Position numbers and translations under genes: made by a program. Positions 26,599 through 35,013 of a stretch of DNA of 64,000 bases are shown piece after piece. Every line of letters begins with the position of its first letter. Position 1 is the first letter of the stretch. The notes below the pieces were generated by a model. That model ran no database searches, was not told the DNA's origin, and was given only the letters and a program-made list of their open reading frames with translations. Origin of the DNA: Streptomyces sp. HmicA12 (GTDB lineage: Bacteria > Actinomycetota > Actinomycetes > Streptomycetales > Streptomycetaceae); NCBI RefSeq assembly GCF_000373565.1, contig NZ_KB891850.1, positions 62,001 through 126,000 on the forward strand, given 5' to 3'.

Positions 26599-26734
26599 GG
26601 TGGGGCTCTCCCTCGCTCGGCTCGGGGCCCGCGGGGAGGAGAAGTGGCCCGGACCCGTGCACGGCGGGGTCCGCGTCACCGGCCCTTTCCGCGAGGCCCT
26701 GACGTCGTCGACACCCGGGCCGGATGGCTCGGGC

Positions 26735-26835
26735 GTACCGTCGGCAGGTCATCGGACTCACGTACGCGCGCTTTGTGGGCTTACGTTCACCGTTGCGGGA
26801 CAGTTCCGGATTTCCACCGGATTTCCCTGCGGCGA
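26735..26835 (-). promoter_or_regulatory. Cobalamin (B12) riboswitch in the nrdA leader
   Basis: On the minus strand the conserved core reads, in order, GCAGGGAAATCCGGTG, AAATCCGGAACTGTCCCGC, AACGGTGA, and after a variable arm AGTCCGATGACCTGCC. These are the signature blocks of the adenosylcobalamin aptamer. It lies about 140 bases upstream of the nrdA start. This matches the S. coelicolor riboswitch that turns off nrdABS when B12 is present. The expression platform is not resolved: a CGGACCC/GGGTCCG stem at about 26648-26671 has no U-tract. Confidence 0.93.
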
Positions 26836-26846
26836 CAGCGAGAGCG

Positions 26847-26893
26847 AGCATACATGTTGTGTTGGGCTTCCGCTGCAACCCCACATCTTGTGT
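26847..26893 (-). promoter_or_regulatory. Two NrdR boxes upstream of the nrdA riboswitch
   Basis: Minus-strand 16-mers ACACAAGATGTGGGGT (26878-26893) and ACACAACATGTATGCT (26847-26862) both match the NrdR-box pattern ACACNANATNT. Their centres are 31 bp apart, three helical turns, the usual arrangement for this ATP/dATP-sensing repressor. The promoter must overlap them because the riboswitch begins directly after. NrdR itself is not in the window. Confidence 0.82.
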
Positions 26894-26945
26894 CGGCTAG
26901 GGTGACGGCCGTCGGCAAGTGGACGATCTTGGGGAGAGTGGATCC

Positions 26946-27776
26946 ATGCGTACGGGGCGACTGAGAGCCGTGATGGCGGCGGTGCCGGTGCTGGTGGGGC
27001 TGCTGGCGGGCTGTGGCACCCAGGATGACGACAAGGCGAGCGCGGCGGACAAGCCGGTGCCGGAGACGTCCCGGTCGGCGTCGGCCTCCGCCACGCCCTC
27101 GGGCCCGGGCGTGGTCCTGCCCACGGGCCCGTCGACCGCACCCGGCCTGGACGCCGCCGTGGCGCCCCGACGCACCTTCACGGCCGACGAGTTGAAGAAG
27201 AATCTGCTCCCCGAATCCGTCTTCGGGCGGGGCCTGGAGCGCGGCGAGGTGCTCACGATGCCGTTCGAGTCCACGCGGGAGCAGCGGCGCGGCCAGTGGT
27301 CGTACTGCCTGGACTCCGAGGAGAACCCGGGGTGGCTCGGCACGGCGGCCTATCGCGGCACCACGGCTTCGTCCCACGCCCAGTGGGTGGACCGCAAGCC
27401 CCAGCCGCCCCAGGGGCACATCGTGGTCACCCAGTCGCTCGTGTCGCTGCCGGTCGCCGCCGCCCGCGACCTGCAGCGCGTCGAGCGGGACATCCTGCGC
27501 CACTGCCCGGAGTTCGCCTCCGACATGGAGGCGGGCACGGCGACCGAGCGGTACCGCGTGGAGCCCCTGGAGGGGCTCGGCGACGAGGCGTACCTGGAGG
27601 TCCAGGAGATCGCGTACGAGGGCGACACCAGAACCTCCTACCGCGCCCACGTCCGCGTCGGCGGCGTCCTCGTCCGGGTGGAGAGCGGCGAGGGCGCGGA
27701 CCGCGACGCGGCCGTCCGCTGGGCCGCGCGGCTCGCCCGGAACGTCGGCAGTGACCTCTACGAGGTCAGTGGCTGA
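26946..27776 (+). CDS. Putative lipoprotein of unknown function
   Basis: Secreted lipoprotein of 276 residues. Residues 1-24 form a signal peptide with lipobox LLAGC, followed by a Ser/Pro-rich linker (to about residue 65) and a globular domain of about 200 residues with three or four cysteines, resembling the extracellular sensor-type lipoproteins of actinobacteria. No enzyme motif is seen. The ATG at 26946 follows GGGGAGAG. It diverges from the nrd promoter, and its last 11 bases overlap the convergent acetyltransferase gene. Confidence 0.75.
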   Translation: MRTGRLRAVMAAVPVLVGLLAGCGTQDDDKASAADKPVPETSRSASASATPSGPGVVLPTGPSTAPGLDAAVAPRRTFTADELKKNLLPESVFGRGLERGEVLTMPFESTREQRRGQWSYCLDSEENPGWLGTAAYRGTTASSHAQWVDRKPQPPQGHIVVTQSLVSLPVAAARDLQRVERDILRHCPEFASDMEAGTATERYRVEPLEGLGDEAYLEVQEIAYEGDTRTSYRAHVRVGGVLVRVESGEGADRDAAVRWAARLARNVGSDLYEVSG

Positions 27777-28281
27777 GCCTCAACTCGTAGCCCCGCAGGT
27801 TCACTTCGGGGACGGGGGTCCAGTCCCGCTCGGGCGCCCTGCGGAACCCGAGCCGCTCGTACAGCCGGTGCGAGGCGGTGGCGAGGGGCTGTGTGGACAG
27901 CACCACGGCGTCGCGCCCGTCGGCCCGCGCCCGGTCCACCACGGTCCGGACGAGCGCGGCCCCCGCGCCCTGTCCGCGCGCCTCGGCGGCGACGGCGAGC
28001 ATCCGGAACTCGGCCTCGCCCTCGCGTGCCACCTCCGCGTACGGATGGTCGTGCGAGGGCACGTACGTGACCCCGCCGAGCACGGCCCCGTCCGCGCCGA
28101 CCGCGACGAACACCTCGGCCTGCCCGGCGCGGCGCGCGACGTCCCGCAGCTCGTCCGCGTACCAGTCGCCCTCGCCGAACGCGAGCAGCCCGCTGTCCAG
28201 ATAGGCGGCGGCGCTGAGCTCACCGAGCCGGGCGTGCTCCTCGGGGCGCACGCCCCGCACGGTGACGGAGGGGCCGCTCAC
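27766..28281 (-). CDS. GNAT-family N-acetyltransferase
   Basis: Acetyl-CoA-dependent transferase of 171 residues. The acetyl-CoA site is FRMLAVAAEARGQGAGAALV, the canonical Q/RxxGxG/A loop, followed by LSTQPLATASHRLYERLGFR, the usual C-terminal strand-helix. The acceptor is unknown. The GTG at 28281 overlaps the stop of the nucleoside hydrolase gene in a GTGA tetranucleotide, so the two are coupled, which suggests a shared metabolite, perhaps a nucleoside-related compound. Confidence 0.85.
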   Translation of the reverse strand: MSGPSVTVRGVRPEEHARLGELSAAAYLDSGLLAFGEGDWYADELRDVARRAGQAEVFVAVGADGAVLGGVTYVPSHDHPYAEVAREGEAEFRMLAVAAEARGQGAGAALVRTVVDRARADGRDAVVLSTQPLATASHRLYERLGFRRAPERDWTPVPEVNLRGYELRLSH

Positions 28282-29258
28282 GCGACGCTCGGCTGCTTGA
28301 GGAGGGTGTTCACGAAGTCCTCGGTGAAGTTGCGTGGCCCGGTGCCGAGGGCGATCCGGCCGCGGTGCGCGGTGCGGGCGCTGACCAGCGGGGACTCCTG
28401 GTAGTAGGCGCGCGGGTAGTCGGCGTCGTAGGGGATGAACACGGTCTTGCCGCGGGTCAGTTCGCTCGCGCACTCCACGACGACCGTGCCCTCGGCGGCG
28501 GTCACGAACGACTCGTCGGCGCAGACGCCCACGGCCAGCGGGTCGTGCAGCGGTGAGCCGCCGGTCTCGCGGTACGCGCCGAGGTAGAAGTCCATCAGAC
28601 GGGCGGTGAGCGCCATGCCCTCGCCGGCCGCCCGCAGCGTGGCCAGGTCGTCGGTGGAGAACCGCCAGCCGTGCGTCGCGTCGAGCCCGACCATCGTGTA
28701 CGCGATGCCGGACGAGACGACGAGGTCGACGGCGTCCGGGTCGGCCCAGGCGTTGAACTCGGCGACGGGCGTGATGTTCCCGGGCACGTCGGCGGCGCCG
28801 CCCATGAACACGAGCTTCTTCACGCGCCGCGCGAAGCCGGGGTCCTCGCTGAGCGCGAGCGCCACATTGGTGAGCGGTCCCGTCGCGCACACGGTGAGCT
28901 CGCCCTCGTACTCCCGCGAGAGCCGCAGCAGCGCCTGCGCGGAGGACTCGGCCTGCTCGGGCGCGGCCGAGTCGGGCAGCGTCTCGGCGCCGAGCCCCGA
29001 GGCGCCGTGGAACTCACCGGCCGCCGAGTAGGGCAGCCGGGTGATGGGGCGCCCGGCGCCGCGGTGCACGGACACGTCCCCGTCGATGCCGAAGACGCGG
29101 GCGAGGGCGCGGCCGTTGCGGAAGGTCTGCTCGGCGGGCACGTTGCCGCCGACGGTCGTGTACGCCTTCAGGTCCCACAGGCCGGTGCCGAGCAGGTACT
29201 GGAGCGCGACGGCGTCGTCGATACCGGGATCACTGTCGAGAACGATGGGCGCGGGCAC
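28278..29258 (-). CDS. Nucleoside hydrolase (IunH family)
   Basis: Hydrolyses the N-glycosidic bond of ribonucleosides for salvage. The 326-residue protein has the calcium-binding aspartate cluster at the N-terminus (DSDPGIDDAVAL), VCATGPLTNVALAL, and the catalytic histidine in SPLHDPLAV. The second residue of the motif is Ser instead of the usual Thr, a tolerated change. The GTG start at 29258 follows TGGAGGA. It is first in a two-gene unit with the acetyltransferase. Base specificity cannot be read from sequence. Confidence 0.9.
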   Translation of the reverse strand: MPAPIVLDSDPGIDDAVALQYLLGTGLWDLKAYTTVGGNVPAEQTFRNGRALARVFGIDGDVSVHRGAGRPITRLPYSAAGEFHGASGLGAETLPDSAAPEQAESSAQALLRLSREYEGELTVCATGPLTNVALALSEDPGFARRVKKLVFMGGAADVPGNITPVAEFNAWADPDAVDLVVSSGIAYTMVGLDATHGWRFSTDDLATLRAAGEGMALTARLMDFYLGAYRETGGSPLHDPLAVGVCADESFVTAAEGTVVVECASELTRGKTVFIPYDADYPRAYYQESPLVSARTAHRGRIALGTGPRNFTEDFVNTLLKQPSVA

Positions 29259-29304
29259 GATTCCTCCAGGGCGGGGGGTGGGCTGTACCGGGTCACCGTA
29301 ACGG

Positions 29305-29335
29305 GACGAGCCCCTCCGGACCGGAGGGGCTCGTC
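29305..29335 (-). terminator. Hairpin after the monocarboxylate symporter gene
   Basis: Perfect 15-bp inverted repeat (GACGAGCCCCTCCGG) with a single-base centre. It separates the symporter gene from the nucleoside hydrolase gene on the same strand. There is no U-tract, as is common for Streptomyces terminators. Confidence 0.7.
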
Positions 29336-29362
29336 AGACGGACAGGAGGACGGACGGCGGTG

Positions 29363-30988
29363 CTAGTGACCGGAGCCGGCCCCGACGGTGGGCAGCTCGA
29401 CCTGCACGCCCTTGTCGCCCGCGTCCGCGGTGTAGTCCGACGGCGACGTCTCGTCGATGCCGTCGGGCGCCTTCATGGCCTTGAGGACGAAGGTCAGCAC
29501 CACGGTCACGATGACGTTCAGGACGATCGCCGTCATGCCGATGTAGCCGATCTCGCCGATGCCCGGGATCTCCGCGGAGGACCCGCCGAAGTGCTTCTGC
29601 GTCGGCGACGCGACGCCCCACGCGGCGACCGTGCCGTACACCATGCCGACCGCCCAGCCGGCGAGCAGCGCCCAGCGGTGGAACCAGCGGGTGAACAGAC
29701 CGCCGACGAGCGCCGGGAAGGTCTGGAGGATCCAGATGCCGCCGAGCAGCTGGAAGTTGATGGCGACCGTCTTGTCCATGGTCAGGACGAAGGCGAGCGC
29801 GCCGACCTTCACCAGGAGCGAGACCAGCTTGGAGACCTTGGTCTCCTGCGCGGGCGTGGCGTCCGGCTTGATGAAGTCCTTGTAGATGTTGCGCGTGAAC
29901 AGGTTCGCCGCGGCGATGGACATGATGGCCGCGGGCACCAGCGCGCCGATGCCGATGGCCGCGAAGGCCACGCCCGTGAACCAGTCGGGGAACATGTCCT
30001 CGAACAGCTGCGGAATCGCCAACTGCCCGTTCTGCACCTTGATCCCGGCCGCGATCGCCATGAACCCGAGCAGCGCGAGCAGGCCCAGCATGAGCGAGTA
30101 CAGCGGCAGGATCGTGGTGTTGCGGCGGATCACGTTGCGGCTCTTGGAGGAGAGGGTCGCGGTGATCGAGTGCGGGTACATGAACAGCGCGAGGGCCGAG
30201 CCGAGCGCGAGCGTCGCGTACGTCCAGGTGCCGGCCGAACCGGGTGCGAGCGCCCCGACGGGCTTGTCCGTCGCGGGGTTGATCTGCTCGAACTTCTTGC
30301 CCGCGGCCGCGAAGATGTCGTCGAAGCCGCCCAGCTTGATCGGGATGTAGATGATGGCGACCGCGATGACGATGTAGATCAGCGTGTCCTTGACGAACGC
30401 GATCAGCGCGGGGGCCCGCAGACCCGAGGAGTACGTGTACGCGGCCAGCACGCCGAAGGCGATGAGCAGCGGCAGGTCCTTGATGAACCAGTTGGTGTTC
30501 TCGCCGCCGCCGACGCCCATGACGTCCAGGACGGCCTGGATGCCGACCAGTTGGAGCGCGATGTACGGCATCGTGGCGAGGATGCCGGTGATCGCGACCG
30601 CGAGCGAGAGCCCTTTCGAGCCGAAGCGCCCGCGCACGAAGTCGGACGTCGTCACGTACCCGTGCTTGTGCGAGACCGACCACAGGCGCGGCAGGAACGT
30701 GAAGATGAGCGGGTACACGAGGATGGTGTACGGGACCGCGAAGAAGCCGGAGGCGCCTGCCGCGTAGATCGCCGCCGGGACGGCCACGAAGGTGTACGCG
30801 GTGTACAGGTCGCCGCCGAGCAGGAACCAGGTGATCCAGGTGCCGAACGAGCGGCCGCCCAGGCCCCATTCGTCGAGCGACTCGGTCTCGGACCTGCGCC
30901 AGCGCGCGGCCAGGAAGCCCATGACCGTGACGGCCAGGAAGAAGATGATGAAGACGGTGAGCGCGACACCGTTGACGCCGCCGTTCAC
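29363..30988 (-). CDS. Sodium:solute symporter, probable monocarboxylate (MctP/MctC-like) transporter
   Basis: Membrane protein of 541 residues with about 13 helices, of the SSS family. GGRSFGTWITWFLLGGDLYTAY near the first helices and the small TM partner gene upstream are the pattern of the MctP/MctC branch that imports pyruvate, lactate, acetate or propionate. The GTG at 30988 overlaps the stop of the upstream DUF3311 gene by 4 nt, so the pair forms one unit. The adjacent CstA pyruvate transporter on the same strand suggests a cluster for carboxylate uptake. Confidence 0.85.
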   Translation of the reverse strand: MNGGVNGVALTVFIIFFLAVTVMGFLAARWRRSETESLDEWGLGGRSFGTWITWFLLGGDLYTAYTFVAVPAAIYAAGASGFFAVPYTILVYPLIFTFLPRLWSVSHKHGYVTTSDFVRGRFGSKGLSLAVAITGILATMPYIALQLVGIQAVLDVMGVGGGENTNWFIKDLPLLIAFGVLAAYTYSSGLRAPALIAFVKDTLIYIVIAVAIIYIPIKLGGFDDIFAAAGKKFEQINPATDKPVGALAPGSAGTWTYATLALGSALALFMYPHSITATLSSKSRNVIRRNTTILPLYSLMLGLLALLGFMAIAAGIKVQNGQLAIPQLFEDMFPDWFTGVAFAAIGIGALVPAAIMSIAAANLFTRNIYKDFIKPDATPAQETKVSKLVSLLVKVGALAFVLTMDKTVAINFQLLGGIWILQTFPALVGGLFTRWFHRWALLAGWAVGMVYGTVAAWGVASPTQKHFGGSSAEIPGIGEIGYIGMTAIVLNVIVTVVLTFVLKAMKAPDGIDETSPSDYTADAGDKGVQVELPTVGAGSGH

Positions 30989-31272
30989 GCGCCCGCCCCT
31001 TCCGAAGTGGCCTTACGGCCGCGCTGATCGCGCTGCCACAGCTTGTACGCGATCATCGTGAGCGCGGTCGAGATCAGTACCCACAGCATCTGGTACCAGT
31101 AGAAGAACGGGATGCCGATGAACGTCGGGTCGATCTTGGCGTACGAGCTGACCCAGAGCATCGCCACGAACGGTGCTGCCAAACAGATTGCGATGATCAC
31201 GCGCACCGGCGTGACCACCGGTTGTCTCACTTCGGGCGCACCCTGTGGCGCACCTGCCGGAACATCGGACAT
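30985..31272 (-). CDS. DUF3311 small membrane protein, symporter partner
   Basis: Protein of 95 residues with two hydrophobic helices (VRVIIAICLAAPFVAMLW and the segment around FYWYQMLWVLISTALTM). DUF3311 proteins regularly precede MctP-type symporters and are thought to assist them, although no mechanism is known. The ATG at 31272 begins MSDVPAG; the frame is open further upstream without a ribosome-binding site. Its stop overlaps the symporter start (GTGA). Confidence 0.8.
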   Translation of the reverse strand: MSDVPAGAPQGAPEVRQPVVTPVRVIIAICLAAPFVAMLWVSSYAKIDPTFIGIPFFYWYQMLWVLISTALTMIAYKLWQRDQRGRKATSEGAGA

Positions 31273-31403
31273 GACGCGGCTCCGTCCCCTCGCTGGTCCC
31301 ACTTATCTCACGCTTAACGTGCGGGAAATCTAAGCGAGAGTCTTGCTCCATGGAACCCCTGTCCGCATAACGGACGAAGCCTTGTCGTGTCCCAACGGCC
31401 GCT

Positions 31404-31610
31404 CTAGCAGCAGCGGAACCCCTGCCGCGGATCCGATTCCTGGCGGTCCGTCCGCATCCGCTCGAACTCGCGGCGCGAGGGCGCGCAGGCCTCCGGATGG
31501 GTGGCCCGCAGGTGCGCGACGTACCGCTCGTACGCCGCCTCGTCCGTCAACTCCCTCATGTACCAGCGCACTTGCCTAGCCACGCGAAGCACTGCCGACG
31601 CCAGCGTCAC
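31404..31610 (-). CDS. YbdD/YjiX-family small protein, CstA partner
   Basis: Protein of 68 residues with the YbdD signature: YERYVAHLRATHPE in the middle and a GFRCC C-terminus. These proteins are coded after CstA-type pyruvate transporters and in E. coli are needed for transport activity. The GTG at 31610 lies inside the last codons of cstA (35-nt overlap), so it is probably translated by coupling. It is the last gene of the cstA transcript. Confidence 0.85.
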   Translation of the reverse strand: MTLASAVLRVARQVRWYMRELTDEAAYERYVAHLRATHPEACAPSRREFERMRTDRQESDPRQGFRCC

Positions 31611-33717
31611 GGAGTTCCTCCTTCTCCCGCCGGGTCGGGATCAGCCCGGCCGGTGCCGTCAGGCCGGACTCCACGTACGGTGCCTCGCTGAGCCTGGACG
31701 AGTCCGGATTCCGTACGTGCTTGATGCAGACCCGTGTCGCGTCCACGATGACGACCACGATGAGCAGCGCGAGCACGGCCGAAAGGACGCCGTCCACCGT
31801 GGAGTTGGTGACCACGGTGTGCATGTCGTCCATGTTCTTGGCGGGCGGCAGTACCTTCCCGGCGTCGATCGCGTCCTGGTAGTTCGAGCGCTGCTGGAAG
31901 AAGCCCACGCGCGGGTCGGACGAGAACACCTTCTGCCAGCTCGCGGTGAGCGTGACGGTGGCGTCCCAGACGAGCGGAATCCCGGTGATCCAGGCCCACT
32001 TGAGCCGTCCGGACTTCACGAGCAGGGTCGTGCACACGGCCAGCGCCACCGCCGCGAGGAGCTGGTTGGAGATGCCGAAGATCGGGAAGAGCTGGTTGAT
32101 CCCGCCGAGCGGCTCGTGCACGCCGACCCAGAGGAAGTACCCCCACAGGCCGACGACGACGGCGCTGGTGATCAGCAGTCCGGGCTTCCAACTCACGTTC
32201 TTGAAGGGCTTGATGACGTTGCCCAGCATGTCCTGGAGCATGAAGCGGCCCACGCGTGTCCCGGCGTCCAGCGCGGTCAGGATGAACAGGGCCTCGAACA
32301 TGATCGCGAAGTGATACCAGAAGGACCGGAGCCCGTCCCCGGTCACCTTCGAGAAGATCTCCGAGACGCCGACCGCGAGGGTGGGAGCGCCGCCCGTGCG
32401 GGACAGCAGGGTCGACTCCTCGACGTTCTTCGCGGCCTGCGCCAGATCGTCCGGCGAGATCGAGTACCCGAGGTTCGCCACGGCCTGCGACGCGGACTGC
32501 ACGGTGTCGCCGATGACGCCGGCGGGCGCGTTCATCGCGAAGTACAGACCGGGGTCGATGATCGAGGCGGCGATCAGCGCCATCACGGCGACCGACGACT
32601 CCATGAGCATGGAGCCGTAGCCGATCATCCGGACCTGCGTCTCCTTCTGGATCATCTTCGGTGTCGTACCGGACGAGATGAGCGCGTGGAACCCGGACAG
32701 GGCGCCGCACGCGATGGTGATGAAGACGAAGGGGAACAGCGAACCCGCGAAGACCGGGCCGTCGCCGCGCGAGGCGAAGCCGGTGACCGCGTCCATCTTC
32801 AGCGTCGGCAGCGTGACGACGACGCCGATGGCGAGCAGCGCGATCGTGCCGAGCTTCATGAAGGTCGAGAGGTAGTCGCGCGGCGCGAGCAGCATCCACA
32901 CCGGCAGCACCGAGGCGACGAACCCGTACGCGACCAACCAGACGACGAGCGTGGAGGGCTTCAGCGTGAAGGTGTCGGCCCACGACGACTCGGCGACCCA
33001 GCGCCCGGCCACCAGCGCGAACAGCAGCAGCGCGACCCCGATGAGCGAGACCTCGCTGACCCGGCCCGGCCTGAGCACCCGCAGGTAGAAGCCCATGAAC
33101 AGCGCGATCGGGATCGTCATCGCGATGGAGAAGGTGCCCCACGGGGAGGCGGCCAGCGCGTTCACGACGACCAGCGCGAGCACCCCGAGCAGGATGATCA
33201 TGATGGCGAAGGCCGCGATCAGGGCGGCGGCTCCGCCGAACGGGCCGATCTCCTCGCGGGCCATCTGCCCGAGCGAGCGTCCGTCGCGGCGGGTCGAGAA
33301 GAACAGCACCACCATGTCCTGAACGGCACCCGCGAGGATGACGCCCACGATGATCCAGATGGTGCCCGGCAGATAGCCCATCTGCGCGGCGAGCACCGGT
33401 CCCACTAGCGGCCCGGCCCCGGCGATCGCGGCGAAGTGGTGCCCGAGCAGCACGCGCCGGTCGGTCGGGTGGAAGTCCATGCCGTTGTCGAGGCGTTCGG
33501 CGGGCGTGGCCCGCGTCGCGTCGACCTTCAGGACCCTGTGCGCGATGAACTTCGAGTAGAAGCGGTAGGCGATGGCGTACGTGCCGAGGGCGGCGGCCAC
33601 CATCCAGGCGGCGGAGACGTTCTCACCGCGTGAGAGTGCGAGCACGGTCCAGCCGGCGGCGCCCACGAGGGCGACGACGGTCCATAGGGCGATGGTGCGA
33701 GGAGATGCGGTACGCAC
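31576..33717 (-). CDS. cstA: CstA-family pyruvate/peptide transporter
   Basis: Membrane protein of 713 residues with about 16 to 18 helices, the full CstA length. The conserved segments GHHFAAIAGAGPLVGPVLAAQ, VQDMVVLFFSTRRDGRS and FHALISSGTTPKMI are present. E. coli CstA and BtsT transport pyruvate; carbon-starvation induction is known there, while regulation here is not visible. Translation starts at a GTG (33717). It is followed by the YbdD-like gene and lies between the symporter unit and dasR. Confidence 0.9.
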   Translation of the reverse strand: MRTASPRTIALWTVVALVGAAGWTVLALSRGENVSAAWMVAAALGTYAIAYRFYSKFIAHRVLKVDATRATPAERLDNGMDFHPTDRRVLLGHHFAAIAGAGPLVGPVLAAQMGYLPGTIWIIVGVILAGAVQDMVVLFFSTRRDGRSLGQMAREEIGPFGGAAALIAAFAIMIILLGVLALVVVNALAASPWGTFSIAMTIPIALFMGFYLRVLRPGRVSEVSLIGVALLLFALVAGRWVAESSWADTFTLKPSTLVVWLVAYGFVASVLPVWMLLAPRDYLSTFMKLGTIALLAIGVVVTLPTLKMDAVTGFASRGDGPVFAGSLFPFVFITIACGALSGFHALISSGTTPKMIQKETQVRMIGYGSMLMESSVAVMALIAASIIDPGLYFAMNAPAGVIGDTVQSASQAVANLGYSISPDDLAQAAKNVEESTLLSRTGGAPTLAVGVSEIFSKVTGDGLRSFWYHFAIMFEALFILTALDAGTRVGRFMLQDMLGNVIKPFKNVSWKPGLLITSAVVVGLWGYFLWVGVHEPLGGINQLFPIFGISNQLLAAVALAVCTTLLVKSGRLKWAWITGIPLVWDATVTLTASWQKVFSSDPRVGFFQQRSNYQDAIDAGKVLPPAKNMDDMHTVVTNSTVDGVLSAVLALLIVVVIVDATRVCIKHVRNPDSSRLSEAPYVESGLTAPAGLIPTRREKEELRDAGVGSASRG

Positions 33718-33824
33718 GGGGTGGTCCCCTCCCGTCCATGCGGCGACGGGAGGACCGTAGGGCAGAAAGTGTGATGTGCGCTACGGCGCGAACACGGCTC
33801 GTGGTGGCGGAAGTTGAGCGGTAA

Positions 33825-34589
33825 TCAGTCCATCGGGCGCTTGAGCCGCGCCACGAACTTGTACCGGTCGCCGCGGTAGACGGAGCGCACCCACTCCACC
33901 GGCTGGCCCGAGCCGTCGATCGAGTGCCGCGACAGCATCAGCATCGGCAGGCCCACGTCCGTGCCGAGCAGGCCCGCCTCGCGGGGCGTGGCCAGCGACG
34001 TCTCGATGGTCTCCTCGGCCTCGGCGAGGTGCACGTCGTAGACCTCGGCCAACGCCGTATAGAGGGACGTGTACTTGACGAGCGACCTGCGCAGCGCGGG
34101 GAAGCGCTTGGCCGACAGGTGCGTGGTCTCGATGGCCATCGGCTCGCCGCTCGCCAGGCGGAGGCGCTCGATGCGCAGCACGCGCCCGCCGGCCGTGATG
34201 TCGAGGAGTCCCGCGAGGGTGTCGTCGGCGGTGACGTACCCGATGTCGAGCAGCTGCGAGGTGGGCTCCAGGCCCTGGGCCCTCATGTCCTCGGTGTACG
34301 AGGTGAGTTGGAGCGCCTGCGAGACCTTCGGCTTGGCGACGAAGGTGCCCTTGCCCTGGATCCGCTCCAGCCGGCCCTCGACGACGAGTTCCTGAAGGGC
34401 CTGGCGGACGGTGGTGCGGGAGGTGTCGAACTCGGCCGCGAGCGTGCGCTCCGGCGGCACCGGGGTGCCCGGCGGCAGGGTCTCCGTCATGTCGAGCAGG
34501 TGCTTCTTCAGGCGGTAGTACTTGGGCACGCGTGCGGTACGGACGGGCGCCCCGCTCTCGTTCTCCGCACTGCTGACGTCGGTGCTCAT
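33825..34589 (-). CDS. dasR: GntR/HutC-family global regulator DasR
   Basis: Repressor of chitin and N-acetylglucosamine metabolism and of development and antibiotic genes, released by GlcN-6-P. The product has 254 residues, the same length as in S. coelicolor. The winged helix reads ERTLAAEFDTSRTTVRQALQ; the UTRA effector domain covers about residues 90-250. It is divergent from dasABC, and a DasR site lies 154 bp upstream of its start, consistent with autoregulation. The ATG at 34589 is unambiguous. Confidence 0.96.
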   Translation of the reverse strand: MSTDVSSAENESGAPVRTARVPKYYRLKKHLLDMTETLPPGTPVPPERTLAAEFDTSRTTVRQALQELVVEGRLERIQGKGTFVAKPKVSQALQLTSYTEDMRAQGLEPTSQLLDIGYVTADDTLAGLLDITAGGRVLRIERLRLASGEPMAIETTHLSAKRFPALRRSLVKYTSLYTALAEVYDVHLAEAEETIETSLATPREAGLLGTDVGLPMLMLSRHSIDGSGQPVEWVRSVYRGDRYKFVARLKRPMD

Positions 34590-34742
34590 GCTCCGCCTTC
34601 CCGGCTCCTGTGCCGATGCGACCGACGCTCACGCACATCGGTCACGGCTCCACGGTTCACATCGTGGCACGGCTCGCTTCGCGGGACCCCTCTTGCGGCG
34701 TCCGCACGCTCCGTGACCCCTCCTTATACCGCCCGCTGACGG

Positions 34743-34758
34743 TCTGGTCTAGTCCACA
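34743..34758 (-). promoter_or_regulatory. DasR operator (dre) upstream of dasR
   Basis: 16-mer TCTGGTCTAGTCCACA, near the consensus ACTGGTCTAGACCACT. Thirteen bases (GGTCTAGTCCACA) recur at 42834-42846. It lies between the divergent dasR and dasA. Confidence 0.75.
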
Positions 34759-34883
34759 TCGCCGATTGGTGGGAGCGTTCCCGTGCAAGAGGGGCAGTGT
34801 GGGCCCAACCCCCTTGCCGCGTCGGGCTGGTGTCGTTCCGATAACGGACGCACAGACCTTTCTCAGCCACCCTTGACACGCCT

Positions 34884-34923
34884 ATTGGTCTGGGCCAAGC
34901 TCCCGGTACTGGTCTACACCATT
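34884..34923 (+). promoter_or_regulatory. DasR operators in the dasA promoter
   Basis: ACTGGTCTACACCATT at 34908-34923 matches the known dasA operator. ATTGGTCTGGGCCAAG at 34884-34899 is a weaker copy 24 bases upstream. A TTGACA at 34873-34878 could be the -35, which would place the strong site at the transcription start. Binding would repress dasA until GlcN-6-P builds up. Confidence 0.85.
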
Positions 34924-35013
34924 AAACGGAGACCGGGTCCCAGTCCCACGTGCACTACTCGTCTGATGCGTCGCTGTGGGTGGGGGGTTGCTGGCATCCC
35001 TGAGGAGGGTGAC

